Source of the DNA: a bacterium
Lineage (GTDB): Bacteria; Chloroflexota; Dormibacteria; Dormibacterales; Dormibacteraceae
Assembly: GCA_004299235.1 (NCBI GenBank)
Contig: SCQL01000002.1
Span: 124,001 to 188,000, forward strand
Direction of reading: 5' to 3'
DNA: 64,000 bases
The notes below the pieces were generated by a model that saw nothing but the letters and a program-made list of their open reading frames with translations, had not been told where the DNA came from and searched no databases. Shown piece after piece: positions 28,749-38,314 of the stretch. The position numbers and the translations under genes are program-made. Every line of letters begins with the position of its first letter. Position 1 is the first letter of the stretch.

Positions 28749-30119
28749 ATGCTCAGATCGGTCGACCCGGCCACCGGACGCGAGCTGGCCACGTTCCCGG
28801 AGCTGGATGGGGCCGGGATCGAGGCGGCCCTGGCCCGCGCCTGGACCGGCCGCCACACCTGGCGCGATGCCGGCCTCGACCTGCGGTCGTCGCTGATGCG
28901 CTCCGCCGCGGGCGTGCTGAGAGCGGGCAAGGCGCGCTACGCGGCGCTGCTCACCGCCGAGATGGGCAAGCCGATCGCCGAAGCCGAGGGCGAGGTGGAG
29001 AAGTGCGCTTGGACGGCGAATTGGATCGCGGACAACGCCGCACGGCTTCTGGCCGACGAGCCGGTCGACAGCACCGCGTCCCAGAGCTATGTGAGGTTTC
29101 AGCCGCTTGGCGTCATCCTCGCCGTCATGCCGTGGAACTTCCCGTTCTGGCAGGCGTTCCGCGCCGCCCTACCCGCACTGGTCGCCGGCAACGTCATGCT
29201 CCTCAAGCACGCATCGAACGTGCCGCAGGCGGCGCTCGCGATCGAGGAGGTGTTCCGCGAGGCGGGCGTGCCCGAGGGTGTGTTCCAGACGCTGCTGGTC
29301 GGCTCGGGTGCCGTGGAGCGGATCCTGTCCGACCACCGCGTGGCGGGCGTCACGCTCACCGGCTCCGAGGCCGCCGGCGCGCTGGTGGCCGCCACCGCCG
29401 GCAGGACGCTGAAGAAGTCGGTGCTCGAGCTCGGCGGCTCGGATCCGTTCATCGTCCTGGCCGACGCCGATCTGAAGGCGGCGGCGACGGTCGCCTGCCG
29501 CGCCCGCAACCAGAACAACGGGCAGAGCTGCATCGCCGCCAAGCGGTTCATCGTCGAGGAGTCGGTCGCGGAAGAGTTCGAGGAGCTGTTTGCCGCCGCG
29601 GTCGGGGCGCTCAAGGTAGGGAACCCGATGGACCGCGGCAACCAGGTCGGTCCCCTGGCGCGCGCCGACCTCGTCGATGACCTCGAGCGCCAGGTGTCCG
29701 AATCGGTGCGCCTCGGCGCGCGGGTGCTGACAGGCGGGAAGCGAGTGGACGGCGATGGCTGTTACTTCGAGCCGACTGTGCTCGCCGGCGTCCGGCCGGG
29801 AATGCCCGCCTACCACGAGGAGACGTTCGGCCCGGTGGCCGCCGTGATCCGCGTCAAGGATGCCGAGGATGCGCTCCGCGTCGCCAACGACAGCGACTTC
29901 GGATTGGGCTCGAGCATCTGGACGGCGGACGTCGAGCGCGGCAAGAAGCTCGCGGAACGCGTCGAGGCCGGGCTCGTGTTCGTCAACGGCATGGTCGCGT
30001 CGGACGCACGCCTGCCGTTCGGAGGTGTGAAGAGGTCGGGCTACGGGCGCGAGCTGTCGCCGTACGGGATCAAAGAGTTCACGAACATCCAGACCGTCTG
30101 GGTGGGCCCCGCCAGATAA
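28749..30119 (+). CDS. NAD(P)-dependent aldehyde dehydrogenase, succinate-semialdehyde type
   Basis: 456 residues with the whole ALDH signature set: PWNFPFWQAFRAALPAL, GSEAAGALVAATAGRTLKKS, the glutamate in LELGGSDPF and catalytic cysteine in NNGQSCIAAKRF, ending with PFGGVKRSGYGRELSPYGIKEF. The pattern fits the NADP-dependent GabD/Sad group that oxidises succinate semialdehyde to succinate. No GABA transaminase is in the window, so it could equally serve other small aldehydes. Confidence 0.85.
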   Translation: MLRSVDPATGRELATFPELDGAGIEAALARAWTGRHTWRDAGLDLRSSLMRSAAGVLRAGKARYAALLTAEMGKPIAEAEGEVEKCAWTANWIADNAARLLADEPVDSTASQSYVRFQPLGVILAVMPWNFPFWQAFRAALPALVAGNVMLLKHASNVPQAALAIEEVFREAGVPEGVFQTLLVGSGAVERILSDHRVAGVTLTGSEAAGALVAATAGRTLKKSVLELGGSDPFIVLADADLKAAATVACRARNQNNGQSCIAAKRFIVEESVAEEFEELFAAAVGALKVGNPMDRGNQVGPLARADLVDDLERQVSESVRLGARVLTGGKRVDGDGCYFEPTVLAGVRPGMPAYHEETFGPVAAVIRVKDAEDALRVANDSDFGLGSSIWTADVERGKKLAERVEAGLVFVNGMVASDARLPFGGVKRSGYGRELSPYGIKEFTNIQTVWVGPAR

Positions 30120-30138
30120 TCTAGCCGGGCCTTCCTTT

Positions 30139-30164
30139 CGGGGAGAGGGTCAGGGTGAGGGGCG
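30139..30164. repeat. Intergenic GC repeat, copy 1
   Basis: CGGGGAGAGG, three variable bases, then AGGGTGAGGG. The same two blocks recur with the same spacing at 44828-44850. Both copies sit at gene ends, so this looks like a short dispersed intergenic element of unknown role. Confidence 0.5.
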
Positions 30165-30770
30165 CGAGCCGTCATCCCGGCCCGCTCCATTCTTCTTCTC
30201 CTTCTCCTTCTTCTTCGCCGCCAGGGCCTTCCTGGCCAGCACGGAATAGCTCTCCCGCAGCGCCTGCTTCGGCTCCAGTCCGAAGCTGCGAGCCATTTCA
30301 GGCAGGACCTCGAGCGGTCCTTCGAGCTCGACGAACCAGCCGAACTCGAGTTGGTCGAGGGTCACGGCGACGCCGTTCAGCATCCACATGGCACGGTGCT
30401 TCGGATAGGTGAAGGCGATGCCAAAGCCGAGCTGCGTGAGCAGGTCGAGGGTCGCGTGAGCATCCGAGACCGCCACCTCCGTCTCCTCGCGAATCTTGAC
30501 CCCGCCCGAAAACCTGGCCGGACCCTTCGCGGTGAGAAAGCCGCGCGGTCCACCGTCGAGGACGCGCAGCCTCAACGTGGTGTGTCGCGTGGACTTGCCG
30601 GGACCGTCGAACCTGACATTCTCCTCGTCATAGCTGCCGTCGAGCCGGGCCCCTCGCTGACGCAGCATGGCGCGGATTCGAGTGTGATCAGCGGGGCCGG
30701 AGAGCCGGAACTTGAGCTCGCATTCGACACTGCGATCCCGGAGTCGATGACGTGGGCGGCGCCGAGGCAC
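30150..30770 (-). CDS. CYTH-domain protein (class IV adenylate cyclase / triphosphatase-like)
   Basis: 206 residues. The N-terminal VECELKFRL contains the ExExK signature of CYTH proteins, which form an acidic/basic tunnel that binds triphosphates; later TTLRLRVLDGG, KIREETEVAV and FGWFVELEG supply the expected charged strands. Members include class IV adenylate cyclases, thiamine triphosphatases and inorganic triphosphatases, and sequence does not tell them apart. The C-terminus is a lysine/glutamate-rich tail, probably disordered. GTG start at 30770. The last bases overlap a dispersed GC repeat, which may have contributed the tail. Confidence 0.78.
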   Translation of the reverse strand: MPRRRPRHRLRDRSVECELKFRLSGPADHTRIRAMLRQRGARLDGSYDEENVRFDGPGKSTRHTTLRLRVLDGGPRGFLTAKGPARFSGGVKIREETEVAVSDAHATLDLLTQLGFGIAFTYPKHRAMWMLNGVAVTLDQLEFGWFVELEGPLEVLPEMARSFGLEPKQALRESYSVLARKALAAKKKEKEKKNGAGRDDGSRPSP

Positions 30771-30812
30771 GCGTCGAGAGTAACGCCGGGTGCGTCCGGG
30801 GCGCGCCTTCGG

Positions 30813-31226
30813 CTACGCGGCGGGCTTTCGGATTCGATACAGGGAGCTGGTGACCGCGGTGCACTCGTCCTCGACGAAGTCCAGTCCGGCCGATTCCACA
30901 ATCCCCCGCGCCTCGTCCGAGCGGATGTCCAGCTGCAGCCACACCGCCTTGGCGCCGATGGCGACCGCCTGCCGCGCGATGTCCGCCGCCTCGTGAGCCG
31001 GGCGGAAGACGTCCACCAGATCCACCTTCTCGGTCACTTCAGCCAGCGAGCGATAGACGCGCTCGCCGAAGAGCTCGTCCGCGTAAGGATTGATCGGGAT
31101 GATGCGGAATCCGCGCCGCTGCAGGACCGCGGGTACCGAGGCGCCCGCCTTGTTGGGATCGCGTGACGCGCCCACGACGGCGATGGTGGTCGTGTTCTCG
31201 AGGACCTCACGGGAGCTGCGTGCCAC
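30813..31226 (-). CDS. CoA-binding domain protein (YccU-like)
   Basis: 137 residues forming a single CoA-binding Rossmann domain like the N-terminus of succinyl-CoA synthetase alpha: TIAVVGASRDPNKAGASVPAV, the IIPINPYADELFG strand and VDLVDVFRPAHEA, then AVWLQLDIRSDEA. Stand-alone proteins of this size are common and thought to bind CoA, but their role is not established. Just downstream of lon in the same direction, 35 bases from its stop, so probably co-transcribed. Confidence 0.85.
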   Translation of the reverse strand: MARSSREVLENTTTIAVVGASRDPNKAGASVPAVLQRRGFRIIPINPYADELFGERVYRSLAEVTEKVDLVDVFRPAHEAADIARQAVAIGAKAVWLQLDIRSDEARGIVESAGLDFVEDECTAVTSSLYRIRKPAA

Positions 31227-31261
31227 ACCAAGGGCAAAGCGGCCGGCCGGCCGGAATATTC

Positions 31262-33607
31262 CTACGCCGCTTGCGTCTTGGATGCGGCCTTGGGCTCGAG
31301 CGCGACCTTGAGCACGTCGTCCACGCGACTGGCGAAGTGGAACTTCATCGACTCGCGAATGCTCTGCGGCACGTCGTCGATGTCCTTCTCGTTGCGGCTC
31401 GGGAGGACGACCTCCTTCAAGCCCATCCGATGCGCGGCCAGCACCTTCTGCTTGACGCCGCCGATCGGCAGCACCAGGCCCTGCAGCGTGACCTCACCCG
31501 TCATGCCGACCGTGCTGCGCACGGGCCGGCCGGTGAGCAGGCTCACGATCGCGGTGGTCATCGTCACCCCCGCCGACGGACCGTCCTTGGGCACGGCGCC
31601 TTCCGGCACGTGGATGTGGAACGACTTCTCCGCGGCCTCGGGATCGATCTGCAGGTCCTTGGCGTGCGAGCGGACGTAGGACAGCGCGATCTGCGCCGAT
31701 TCCTTCATCACGTCGCCCAGCTGGCCGGTCAGGGTCAGCGTGCTGCCGTGACTGCCGCCGTTGGTGGCGGTCGCCTCGACGAACAGGACGTCCCCCCCGG
31801 TGCCGGTGACGGCGAGTCCGGTGGCCACGCCGGGCACCGCGGTGCGGGCGGCGACCTCGTTGTCGAACCGCGGCTTGCCGAGGAACTCGCGCACGCGCTC
31901 GGGCGTGATCTCGAACGGCGGCGTCAGCGCGCCGGTGGCGACCTTGGTCGCGACCTTGCGCGTGATCTTCCCGAGCTCGCGCTCGAGGTTCCGCACGCCC
32001 GCCTCGCGGGTGTGCTCGGTGATCACCTTCATGATCGCGGCGTCCGCCACCGTCACCTCGTCGTCCTTCAATCCCGCCTGCCTGACCTGGCGGCGCAGAA
32101 GGTGGTCGCGCGCGATAGCGACCTTCTCCTCTTCCGTGTAACCGTCGAGCCGGATCAGCTCCATGCGGTCGAGCAGCGGCGCCGGGATGGTCTCCGACAC
32201 GTTGGCCGTCGGGATGAACAGCACCTCGGACAGGTCGAGGTCGACCTCCAGGTAGTGGTCGCGGAACGTGTGGTTCTGGGCGGGGTCCAGCACCTCCAGC
32301 AACGCGGCCGACGGGTCGCCGCGCCAGTCGCTGCCGACCTTGTCGATCTCGTCGAGCATGATCACCGGGTTCTTGGTCCCCGCGTCTTTCAGGGCGCGCA
32401 CGATCCGGCCCGGCAGCGCTCCGACGTAGGTGCGCCGGTGGCCGCGGATGTCGGCCTCGTCACGGATGCCGCCGAGGGAGACGCGAGTGAACTTGCGGCC
32501 GAGGGCGCGGGCGACCGACTCACCCAGTGAGGTCTTGCCGACGCCCGGAGGGCCGACCAGGGTGATGATCGCGCCCGCCCCGCGCCCGCCGAGCACCTCG
32601 AGGCCGCGTTCGTTGCGCAGCTTGCGCACGGCCAGGAACTCGATGATGCGGTCCTTGACGTCCGCGAGACCGGTGTGGTCCTCGTCAAGGATGCGGCGGG
32701 CCTCCACCAGGTCGTAGTTGTCCTCCGAGCGCACGTTCCAGGGGATGTCCAGCATCCAGTCCAGGTAGGTGCGGATCCAGCCGTACTCGGGGTTCTGCTC
32801 GCTCGTGCGCTCCAGGCGGTCGAGCTCACGGTTGACCTCGGCCAGCACCGCCTCGGGCATGCCCGCCAGGGCAATCCTCTCGCGGTAGTTGGAGACGATG
32901 TCGCTGCCGCCCTCGTTGAGCTGCTTTTTGATCGCCTCGAGCTGCTGGCGGAGCAGGAACTCGCGCTGCGTCTTCTCCATGCCCTCGGCGACCTCGCTGC
33001 GGATCTTCTCTTTCAGCGAGGCATCGGCCAGAATCGACTTGGTCCAGCCGATCAGCAGGGTCAGCCGCTGCTCCAGGTCGACCGTCTCGAGGACCTGCTG
33101 CTTCTGCTCGGTCGAGAGGTCGGGCGAGTAGCCGGCGAGGTCGGCGAGGTGGCTGGGGGTCTTGGCGGCCCGCAGGAACTGGACGACCTGGGGCACGCCC
33201 CTCGATTCGACCAGGTTCTCCAGCAGCGCACGGTACTCGCGCGCCAGCTCGACCGCGTGCTCGGTGGCCGGGTCAGGGTCGAGGATCGGGTCGGCCTTGA
33301 CCCAAAGCGCCCCGCCGATATCCGCCTGGCCGCTGCCCAGCCGGGCGCGGTGCTCGCCGCGGATCATGAAGGCCTCCGCCCCCGTGGGCAGCTCGGCCGA
33401 GTCGCCCAAGCGCCCGACGGTCCCGATGCTGCCGAACTTGCCCTCGATGCGAGGCACGAGCAGGATGAGGCGGTTGCCCTGGCGGGCGGCCTCGATCGCG
33501 GCCTTCTGGTCGTCGCCCTCGACGGCCAGCGTGACGGTCATGTGGGGCAGGACGACGACGTCGTCCATGGGGAGGACGGGGAGGAGTTCCGACTTTGGGC
33601 TTGCCAT
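31262..33607 (-). CDS. lon: ATP-dependent protease Lon
   Basis: 781 residues from ATG 33607 (a TTG four codons upstream is also possible). The N-terminal substrate domain [20 protein letters not shown] is followed by an AAA+ module with Walker [12 protein letters not shown] (near 357) and the protease domain with the catalytic serine in [14 protein letters not shown] (near 677) and lysine in [19 protein letters not shown]. Degrades damaged and regulatory proteins in the cytosol. No CIRCE-type heat-shock element is visible upstream. Closest transcription neighbours are xylH upstream (79-base gap) and the CoA-binding protein downstream. Confidence 0.94.
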   Translation of the reverse strand: MASPKSELLPVLPMDDVVVLPHMTVTLAVEGDDQKAAIEAARQGNRLILLVPRIEGKFGSIGTVGRLGDSAELPTGAEAFMIRGEHRARLGSGQADIGGALWVKADPILDPDPATEHAVELAREYRALLENLVESRGVPQVVQFLRAAKTPSHLADLAGYSPDLSTEQKQQVLETVDLEQRLTLLIGWTKSILADASLKEKIRSEVAEGMEKTQREFLLRQQLEAIKKQLNEGGSDIVSNYRERIALAGMPEAVLAEVNRELDRLERTSEQNPEYGWIRTYLDWMLDIPWNVRSEDNYDLVEARRILDEDHTGLADVKDRIIEFLAVRKLRNERGLEVLGGRGAGAIITLVGPPGVGKTSLGESVARALGRKFTRVSLGGIRDEADIRGHRRTYVGALPGRIVRALKDAGTKNPVIMLDEIDKVGSDWRGDPSAALLEVLDPAQNHTFRDHYLEVDLDLSEVLFIPTANVSETIPAPLLDRMELIRLDGYTEEEKVAIARDHLLRRQVRQAGLKDDEVTVADAAIMKVITEHTREAGVRNLERELGKITRKVATKVATGALTPPFEITPERVREFLGKPRFDNEVAARTAVPGVATGLAVTGTGGDVLFVEATATNGGSHGSTLTLTGQLGDVMKESAQIALSYVRSHAKDLQIDPEAAEKSFHIHVPEGAVPKDGPSAGVTMTTAIVSLLTGRPVRSTVGMTGEVTLQGLVLPIGGVKQKVLAAHRMGLKEVVLPSRNEKDIDDVPQSIRESMKFHFASRVDDVLKVALEPKAASKTQAA

Positions 33608-33686
33608 CTCTATGGACAACGTTTACCCAGGAGAGCGAATTCCAAATCACCCGCCTCGCAGGGGATCGCCGTGACCACCTCATCGC

Positions 33687-34892
33687 TCAGACGCCCGCTC
33701 TTTGCCGGCCCTGCCTTGCAACCGCATCGATCGTCACGGCGGCCAGCAGCACACCGCCCGTGATCATGTACTTGATGTCGGCGGAGACGCTGAGCAGCGC
33801 CAGGCCGTTGTTGATCGACCCGATCACCAGCGAGCCGGTGAGGGCCGACCATACCGTCCCCCGACCGCCGAACAGGCTCGTGCCGCCGATCACCGCGGCC
33901 GCGATGGCGTTGAGCAGCACGTCTCCTGAGCCGGACGAGTAGTTGACGGCGAAGAGCCGGGACGCCGCCATGATGCCGCCGATCGCGGCCATCGTTCCGG
34001 ACAGTGCGAAGACGGCGAGGCGGATGCCGTTGACGGAAATGCCCGCGCGCCGTGCGGCTTCGGCGTTGCCGCCGACCGCGAAGATGTGGCGGCCGAACCG
34101 GGTGCGCGTGGTGACCAGGTCGAAACCGACGATGAAAGCGAGCAGGATCAGGAAGGCGAGCGGTACGCCCCGGTCGCCGGCCAGGACGGCCGTCGCGCCC
34201 AGCACGGCGACGGCGATCACGGCGAACGTCGCCACGTCGCCGAGCCAGGCGTTTGCGGGCAGTCCTGCCGCCGCCCGCCGGCGCCGCCGGATCAAGACGT
34301 CGATTCCGAGAAATGCCACGACGGCCGCGGCGATCACCCAACCCAAGGTGGAATCGAAGAACTTGCTCGCCAGCTGGTCGATGGTCGAGTCGTAGATGTT
34401 GATGGTTCCCGTCTCGCCCAGGACGAGGAGCTGTGCCCCCAACCACGCCAGCAGCCCGGCCAGCGTGACCACGAACGACGGGATCCTGAAACGCGTGAAC
34501 CAGAAGCCGTGCAGGGTGCCGATGGCGGTGCCCGTGAGGACACCGGCCGCGATGGACGGCACCGCCGCCCAGCCGTGCTTGACATTGAGCACGGCCATCA
34601 CCGCCGAGCCGAGCCCGTACACGGATCCGACTGAGAGGTCGATCTCACCCAGCAGCAGGACGAGGACGACCCCGGTCGAGACGATGCCGATGTCCGTGAC
34701 CTGCACTGTCAGGTTGGTCAGGTTGCGCGGGCTCAAGAAGTTCGGGTTGAGATAGTCGAAGACCGCCCAGATCATGACCAGGCCGAGGATGACCGGCAAC
34801 GAGCCGACGTCGCCCGAGCCGAGCCTGCGCCACAACGAATCGAGATTCGTCCTGATCGTGGCCTCCGCGGCGGCTGGTCGGACCGAGCTCAT
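33687..34892 (-). CDS. Sugar ABC transporter permease (XylH/RbsC family)
   Basis: 401 residues, very hydrophobic, with about ten membrane segments. LLLGEIDLSVGSVYGLGSA and, near the end, ALTGSLVIGSINNGLALLSV with FGGRGTVWSAL are signatures of xylose/ribose-type permeases. Starts with ATG overlapping the ATPase stop (ATGA). With the ATPase and binding protein it makes an importer for a pentose or similar sugar. The central segment between membrane spans (RRRRRAAAGLPANAWLG) is cytoplasmic and basic. Confidence 0.88.
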   Translation of the reverse strand: MSSVRPAAAEATIRTNLDSLWRRLGSGDVGSLPVILGLVMIWAVFDYLNPNFLSPRNLTNLTVQVTDIGIVSTGVVLVLLLGEIDLSVGSVYGLGSAVMAVLNVKHGWAAVPSIAAGVLTGTAIGTLHGFWFTRFRIPSFVVTLAGLLAWLGAQLLVLGETGTINIYDSTIDQLASKFFDSTLGWVIAAAVVAFLGIDVLIRRRRRAAAGLPANAWLGDVATFAVIAVAVLGATAVLAGDRGVPLAFLILLAFIVGFDLVTTRTRFGRHIFAVGGNAEAARRAGISVNGIRLAVFALSGTMAAIGGIMAASRLFAVNYSSGSGDVLLNAIAAAVIGGTSLFGGRGTVWSALTGSLVIGSINNGLALLSVSADIKYMITGGVLLAAVTIDAVARQGRQRAGV

Positions 34893-35707
34893 TCCTGCGG
34901 CTTGAACTTGCCGAACTCGGCGCCGGTGATCGCCCCCACGACCGCTTCTTCCGATGACTCGGTGCGGTTGAAGGTCCCGACGCGCATGCCCAGACGCAGG
35001 ACGATGATGCGGTCGGCGACTTCGAAGACGTTGGCCAGGTTATGACTGATGACGATCACCCCGAGGCCCTGGTGCTTCAGGCGGAGCACGAGCTCCAGCA
35101 CCTGCTTGGTCTGCTGCACGCCCAGCGCGGCGGTGGGCTCGTCGAGCAGCACGACCTTCGCCTTCCACATCACGGATCGGGCGACGGCGACCGACTGTCG
35201 CTGGCCTCCGGAAAGCGCCGCCACCGCGTTGCGGGGGTTGGGGATCTTGACGTCGAGCGCCTTGAGGACCTCGCGCGCTCGGAACTCCATCCGCTCCTCG
35301 CTGATCAGCCGCGCCGGGGGCTCGACCTCCTCGCGACCGAGGTACAGGTTGGCGACGACGTCGAGGTTGTCGCACAGCGCCAGGTCCTGGTAGACGGTGG
35401 CGATGCCGAGCGCCGCCGAGTCGCGAGGGCCGTGGACCGCCACGTGGCGGCCTTCGAACCAGAACTCGCCCGAGTCCGGGATGTTGATGCCGGCGATGAC
35501 CTTGATCAGGGTCGATTTACCGGCGCCGTTGTCGCCGACGAGCGCCACCACCTCGCCGGGGTACACCTCGATGTCGACTTCGGACAGGGCTTGCACGGCC
35601 CCGAATCGCTGGCTGATCCGGCGCAGCTGGAGCACGGGTTGGAGTTCGCCGGCCGCCGACGCCGGCGGTGTCGCGCCCTCGAGGGGCTGGGCGCCCGGGG
35701 CTTGCAT
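34889..35707 (-). CDS. Sugar ABC transporter ATP-binding protein, single-domain
   Basis: 272 residues from ATG 35707. Walker A GDNGAGKSTLIK, the signature LSGGQRQSVAVAR and Walker B VVLLDEPTAAL are intact. Only one ATPase domain is present, half the size of classical XylG/RbsA with two; a homodimer would be needed. A GTG at 35740 is in frame but lies inside a perfect hairpin, so I prefer the later ATG although it lacks a clear ribosome site. Confidence 0.86.
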   Translation of the reverse strand: MQAPGAQPLEGATPPASAAGELQPVLQLRRISQRFGAVQALSEVDIEVYPGEVVALVGDNGAGKSTLIKVIAGINIPDSGEFWFEGRHVAVHGPRDSAALGIATVYQDLALCDNLDVVANLYLGREEVEPPARLISEERMEFRAREVLKALDVKIPNPRNAVAALSGGQRQSVAVARSVMWKAKVVLLDEPTAALGVQQTKQVLELVLRLKHQGLGVIVISHNLANVFEVADRIIVLRLGMRVGTFNRTESSEEAVVGAITGAEFGKFKPQE

Positions 35708-35720
35708 GTTCAGACGCAAA

Positions 35721-35744
35721 GCGGGTGGCCGTGAGGCCACCCGC
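35721..35744 (-). terminator. Perfect intercistronic hairpin between binding protein and ATPase genes
   Basis: Arms GCGGGTGGCC and GGCCACCCGC (10 base pairs, no mismatch) enclose four bases. In the transcript it comes 26 bases after the binding-protein stop and is followed by TTTGCGT. Such hairpins usually stop part of transcription or protect the upstream message, so the binding protein is made in excess over ATPase and permease. Confidence 0.6.
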
Positions 35745-35770
35745 CGATGTCACTCACAGGTGCGAACAGA

Positions 35771-36844
35771 TTAGGTGATTCCAGCCGCGGTGCACGCCGA
35801 TGCGTACTTGTCGGAGCAGATGTCGGTCTTGGTCCAGAAACCGTCCGCGATGACCGTCGAGACGATCGTCGTCTTGGTCACCGCCACCGGGGTCAGCAGG
35901 ACCGACTTGATGTCCGCCTTCCCGTTGTTCACGGACCTGCCGTTGGTCATCGACGACGGCACCGCGATGCCGTACGCGAGGTCGTATGCGAGCTGGGCTG
36001 CGGCTTCGGCCTCAGCCTTGATCGCCTTGTACACGGTCATGTACTGATCGCCGATGAGGATGCGCTGGATGGCGGCCAGCTCAGCATCCTGTCCGGTGAC
36101 CGGGGGCAGAGGCGCCACTCCGGCCGCCTTCAGCGCCGCGATGGCACCGCCACCGGTGCCGTCGTTGGCGGCCAGCACTCCGTCGACCCGGTTGTGGAGC
36201 GCGGTGAGCGCTCCCGCCATCTCGGTCTGTGCCGTGTCCGGGCTCCACGACGGTGTGTCGTACTCCTTGGCGATGTTGACCTTGCCGTCGAGGATGCTGT
36301 GCGCGCCCTGCTTGAAGAGCTTGGCGTTGTTGTCAGCCGGGTCGCCGTTGATCATCACGACGGTGGCGTTCTGCTTGCCGTTGAGCGCCGTGAGCAGGGC
36401 GTTGCCCTGGAGCGCGCCGACGGCGGCGTTGTCGAAAGACAGGTAGTAGTTGAGGTCGGGGGTGTTGAGGATCAAGCGGTCGTACGAGACCACGGGGACG
36501 TTCTGCGCCTTGGCCTTGGCGACGATGGCCGCGGCGGCCGCGCCGTCGACCGGGTCGAGCACCAGGACGCTGGCGCCGTTGGTCAGAGCCGCTTCCGCCT
36601 GCGTCTGCTGGGTCGGAGCGTCCTGGTTGGCGTTGCTGTAGATGATCTGGCAGCTCGAGCAGAGCGCCTTCAGCTTCGCCTCGAACAAGGGCCTGTCCTT
36701 GCTCTCATATCGGGCGGTCTTGGACTCCGGCAAAAGAAGAGCGATCTTCTTGCCGGCGGTCGCCCCGCCCCCGGTGCTCCCGCCACATGCCATCAGGACC
36801 AAGCCTGCGAGCACGAGGACTGGCAATAACCTGGCTGGCTTCAT
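35771..36844 (-). CDS. Sugar ABC transporter substrate-binding lipoprotein (XylF-like)
   Basis: 357 residues. A lipoprotein signal peptide ends in LVLMAC (Cys20), so the protein is anchored on the outer face of the membrane. The body is a type I periplasmic-binding fold (KKIALLLPESKTARYESKDR, then NANQDAPTQQTQAEAALTNG and VLDPVDGAAAAAIVAKAK), the XylF pattern. AGGAGG six bases before the ATG is a perfect ribosome site. First gene of the importer operon, repressed presumably by the divergent ROK protein. Confidence 0.9.
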   Translation of the reverse strand: MKPARLLPVLVLAGLVLMACGGSTGGGATAGKKIALLLPESKTARYESKDRPLFEAKLKALCSSCQIIYSNANQDAPTQQTQAEAALTNGASVLVLDPVDGAAAAAIVAKAKAQNVPVVSYDRLILNTPDLNYYLSFDNAAVGALQGNALLTALNGKQNATVVMINGDPADNNAKLFKQGAHSILDGKVNIAKEYDTPSWSPDTAQTEMAGALTALHNRVDGVLAANDGTGGGAIAALKAAGVAPLPPVTGQDAELAAIQRILIGDQYMTVYKAIKAEAEAAAQLAYDLAYGIAVPSSMTNGRSVNNGKADIKSVLLTPVAVTKTTIVSTVIADGFWTKTDICSDKYASACTAAGIT

Positions 36845-36981
36845 CTAGGACCTCCTGTCCCCACCACGTCTGGCTTTCCTGGTGCCTTCTTCCCGGGGGC
36901 TCCGGGGCGAGAGTGCGCCGGCAACCAGGTCTACTCAATAGCCGTCAGATCCGACCATTGGCCGAGGCTTCGTTGGCGCAG

Positions 36982-37056
36982 AGCATTGCTCAGGACCTCC
37001 TGTTTGTCAAGAGATCTGCGGGCTTGGAAATTTAAATGTCCGGACTCTTGACAAAC
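36982..37056. promoter_or_regulatory. ROK-type operator pair and importer promoter
   Basis: GTTTGTCAAGAG (37002-37013) and CTCTTGACAAAC (37045-37056) are perfect 12-base inverted copies, 43 bases apart start to start, about four helical turns. On the minus strand the left copy supplies TTGACA as -35 (37010-37005), with AATGCT (36987-36982) 17 bases away as a possible -10 for the importer operon. The right copy contains TTGACA facing the ROK gene. The symmetric placement suggests that one repressor controls both transcripts, possibly by looping. Confidence 0.7.
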
Positions 37057-37079
37057 TGTGGGATGATTCGGCTGCATTC

Positions 37080-38264
37080 ATGGCCAACAGGGGAGACGGG
37101 ACGCTCGCCTGGCTTCGAGATCGCAACCGGCAGCGGGTCATCGGGGTCCTGCGGGAGCAGGGCCGCGCCAGCCAGGCCGAGATCGCCAGGGCGACCGGTC
37201 TTTCGCGCACGACCGTCTCCACCCTGGTGGCGGAGCTCAAGGCTTCCGGGCGCATCTCCGACGTCGACGTCAAGGCTTCGGATTCGCGCGGCGGGCGGCC
37301 GGCCGTGCAGCTCGTCCTGCAGGACTCATCGCAAGCGGTCGTCGGGATCGACTTCGGGCACAGCCACGTCCAGGTCGCGGTGGCCGACCTCGCTCACAAC
37401 GTGCTGGCGGAGGCTCAGTGCGATCTCGACGTCAATCGGCGGGCGATCGAATCGCTCGACACCTCGGCCCGCATGGTCGGCGAGGTGCTGGCGCGGGCGG
37501 GAGTCGAGCGCAGGAACGTGATCGGCGCGGGGATCGGAATCCCGGGCCCGGTGGACCGCGCGCGCGGCACGGCCGGCTCGGCGACCATCCTCCCGGACTG
37601 GGTCGGCCTTCGGATCGCCACCGAGATGCAGGTCCGCCTTGGGTTGCCGGTTCAGATCGAGAACGACGCCAACCTGGGCGCGCTGGCCGAGCTGACCTGG
37701 GGTGCCGGCCGCCATTGCTCGAACTTCGCCTACGTCAAGGCCGCCACCGGCATCGGCGCCGGGATCGTGATCGATGGCTGGCTGCTGCGGGGCGCGTCGG
37801 GGACCGCGGGCGAGATCGGCCACACCACGCTCGACGAGGATGGGGCACTTTGCTATTGCGGCAATCGCGGCTGTCTTGAAACCGTGGCGTCGGGGCCGGC
37901 GATCATCCAGCTGGTCGGGCGCGGCTGGGGTGACAACCTGAGTCTGCCAAGGGTCATCGAGCTGGCGGCGGAGGGAGACCTGCGCTGCCAGCGTGCCATC
38001 TCCGACGCCGGCCGGGAGATCGGCGTCGCGGTGGCTGGGCTCTGCAATCTCATCAACCCGGAACGCGTGATCGTCGGGGGTTTGCTCAGCCGCGCCGGTG
38101 AGGTCCTGCTGCGCCCGCTGCGTGAGTCCATACGGCGCCACGCGGTCCAGGCCGCGGCGGAGAGGCTTGAGGTCCTCCCAGCCGTGTTCGTCGAACGGGC
38201 AGAGCTGCTGGGGTCCGTGGCGCTGGCGCTGCGGGGCTCCCGCGCGCGCATGGCGGAGAGGTGA
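37080..38264 (+). CDS. ROK-family transcriptional repressor (XylR-like)
   Basis: 394 residues. An N-terminal winged helix (GRASQAEIARATGLSRTTVS, residues about 30-50) precedes a sugar-kinase-like ROK domain with VGIDFGHSH, GIGIPGPVD, EIGHTTLDEDG and the zinc-binding CYCGNRGC. Proteins of this layout sense a sugar and release their operator. It is divergent from a sugar importer and faces a matching inverted repeat, so it very likely regulates that importer and itself. No ribosome site precedes the ATG. Confidence 0.9.
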   Translation: MANRGDGTLAWLRDRNRQRVIGVLREQGRASQAEIARATGLSRTTVSTLVAELKASGRISDVDVKASDSRGGRPAVQLVLQDSSQAVVGIDFGHSHVQVAVADLAHNVLAEAQCDLDVNRRAIESLDTSARMVGEVLARAGVERRNVIGAGIGIPGPVDRARGTAGSATILPDWVGLRIATEMQVRLGLPVQIENDANLGALAELTWGAGRHCSNFAYVKAATGIGAGIVIDGWLLRGASGTAGEIGHTTLDEDGALCYCGNRGCLETVASGPAIIQLVGRGWGDNLSLPRVIELAAEGDLRCQRAISDAGREIGVAVAGLCNLINPERVIVGGLLSRAGEVLLRPLRESIRRHAVQAAAERLEVLPAVFVERAELLGSVALALRGSRARMAER

Positions 38265-38314
38265 GCTGGAACCGATGAATTTCCACGCCGCGGCCGGAGT
38301 TCTGTAGGCAACCG

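Noticed and set aside
27755-29680. A 641-codon plus-strand frame across the glgE start and into the aldehyde dehydrogenase
   Set aside because: It crosses two well-supported genes in the wrong frame and shows no family features.
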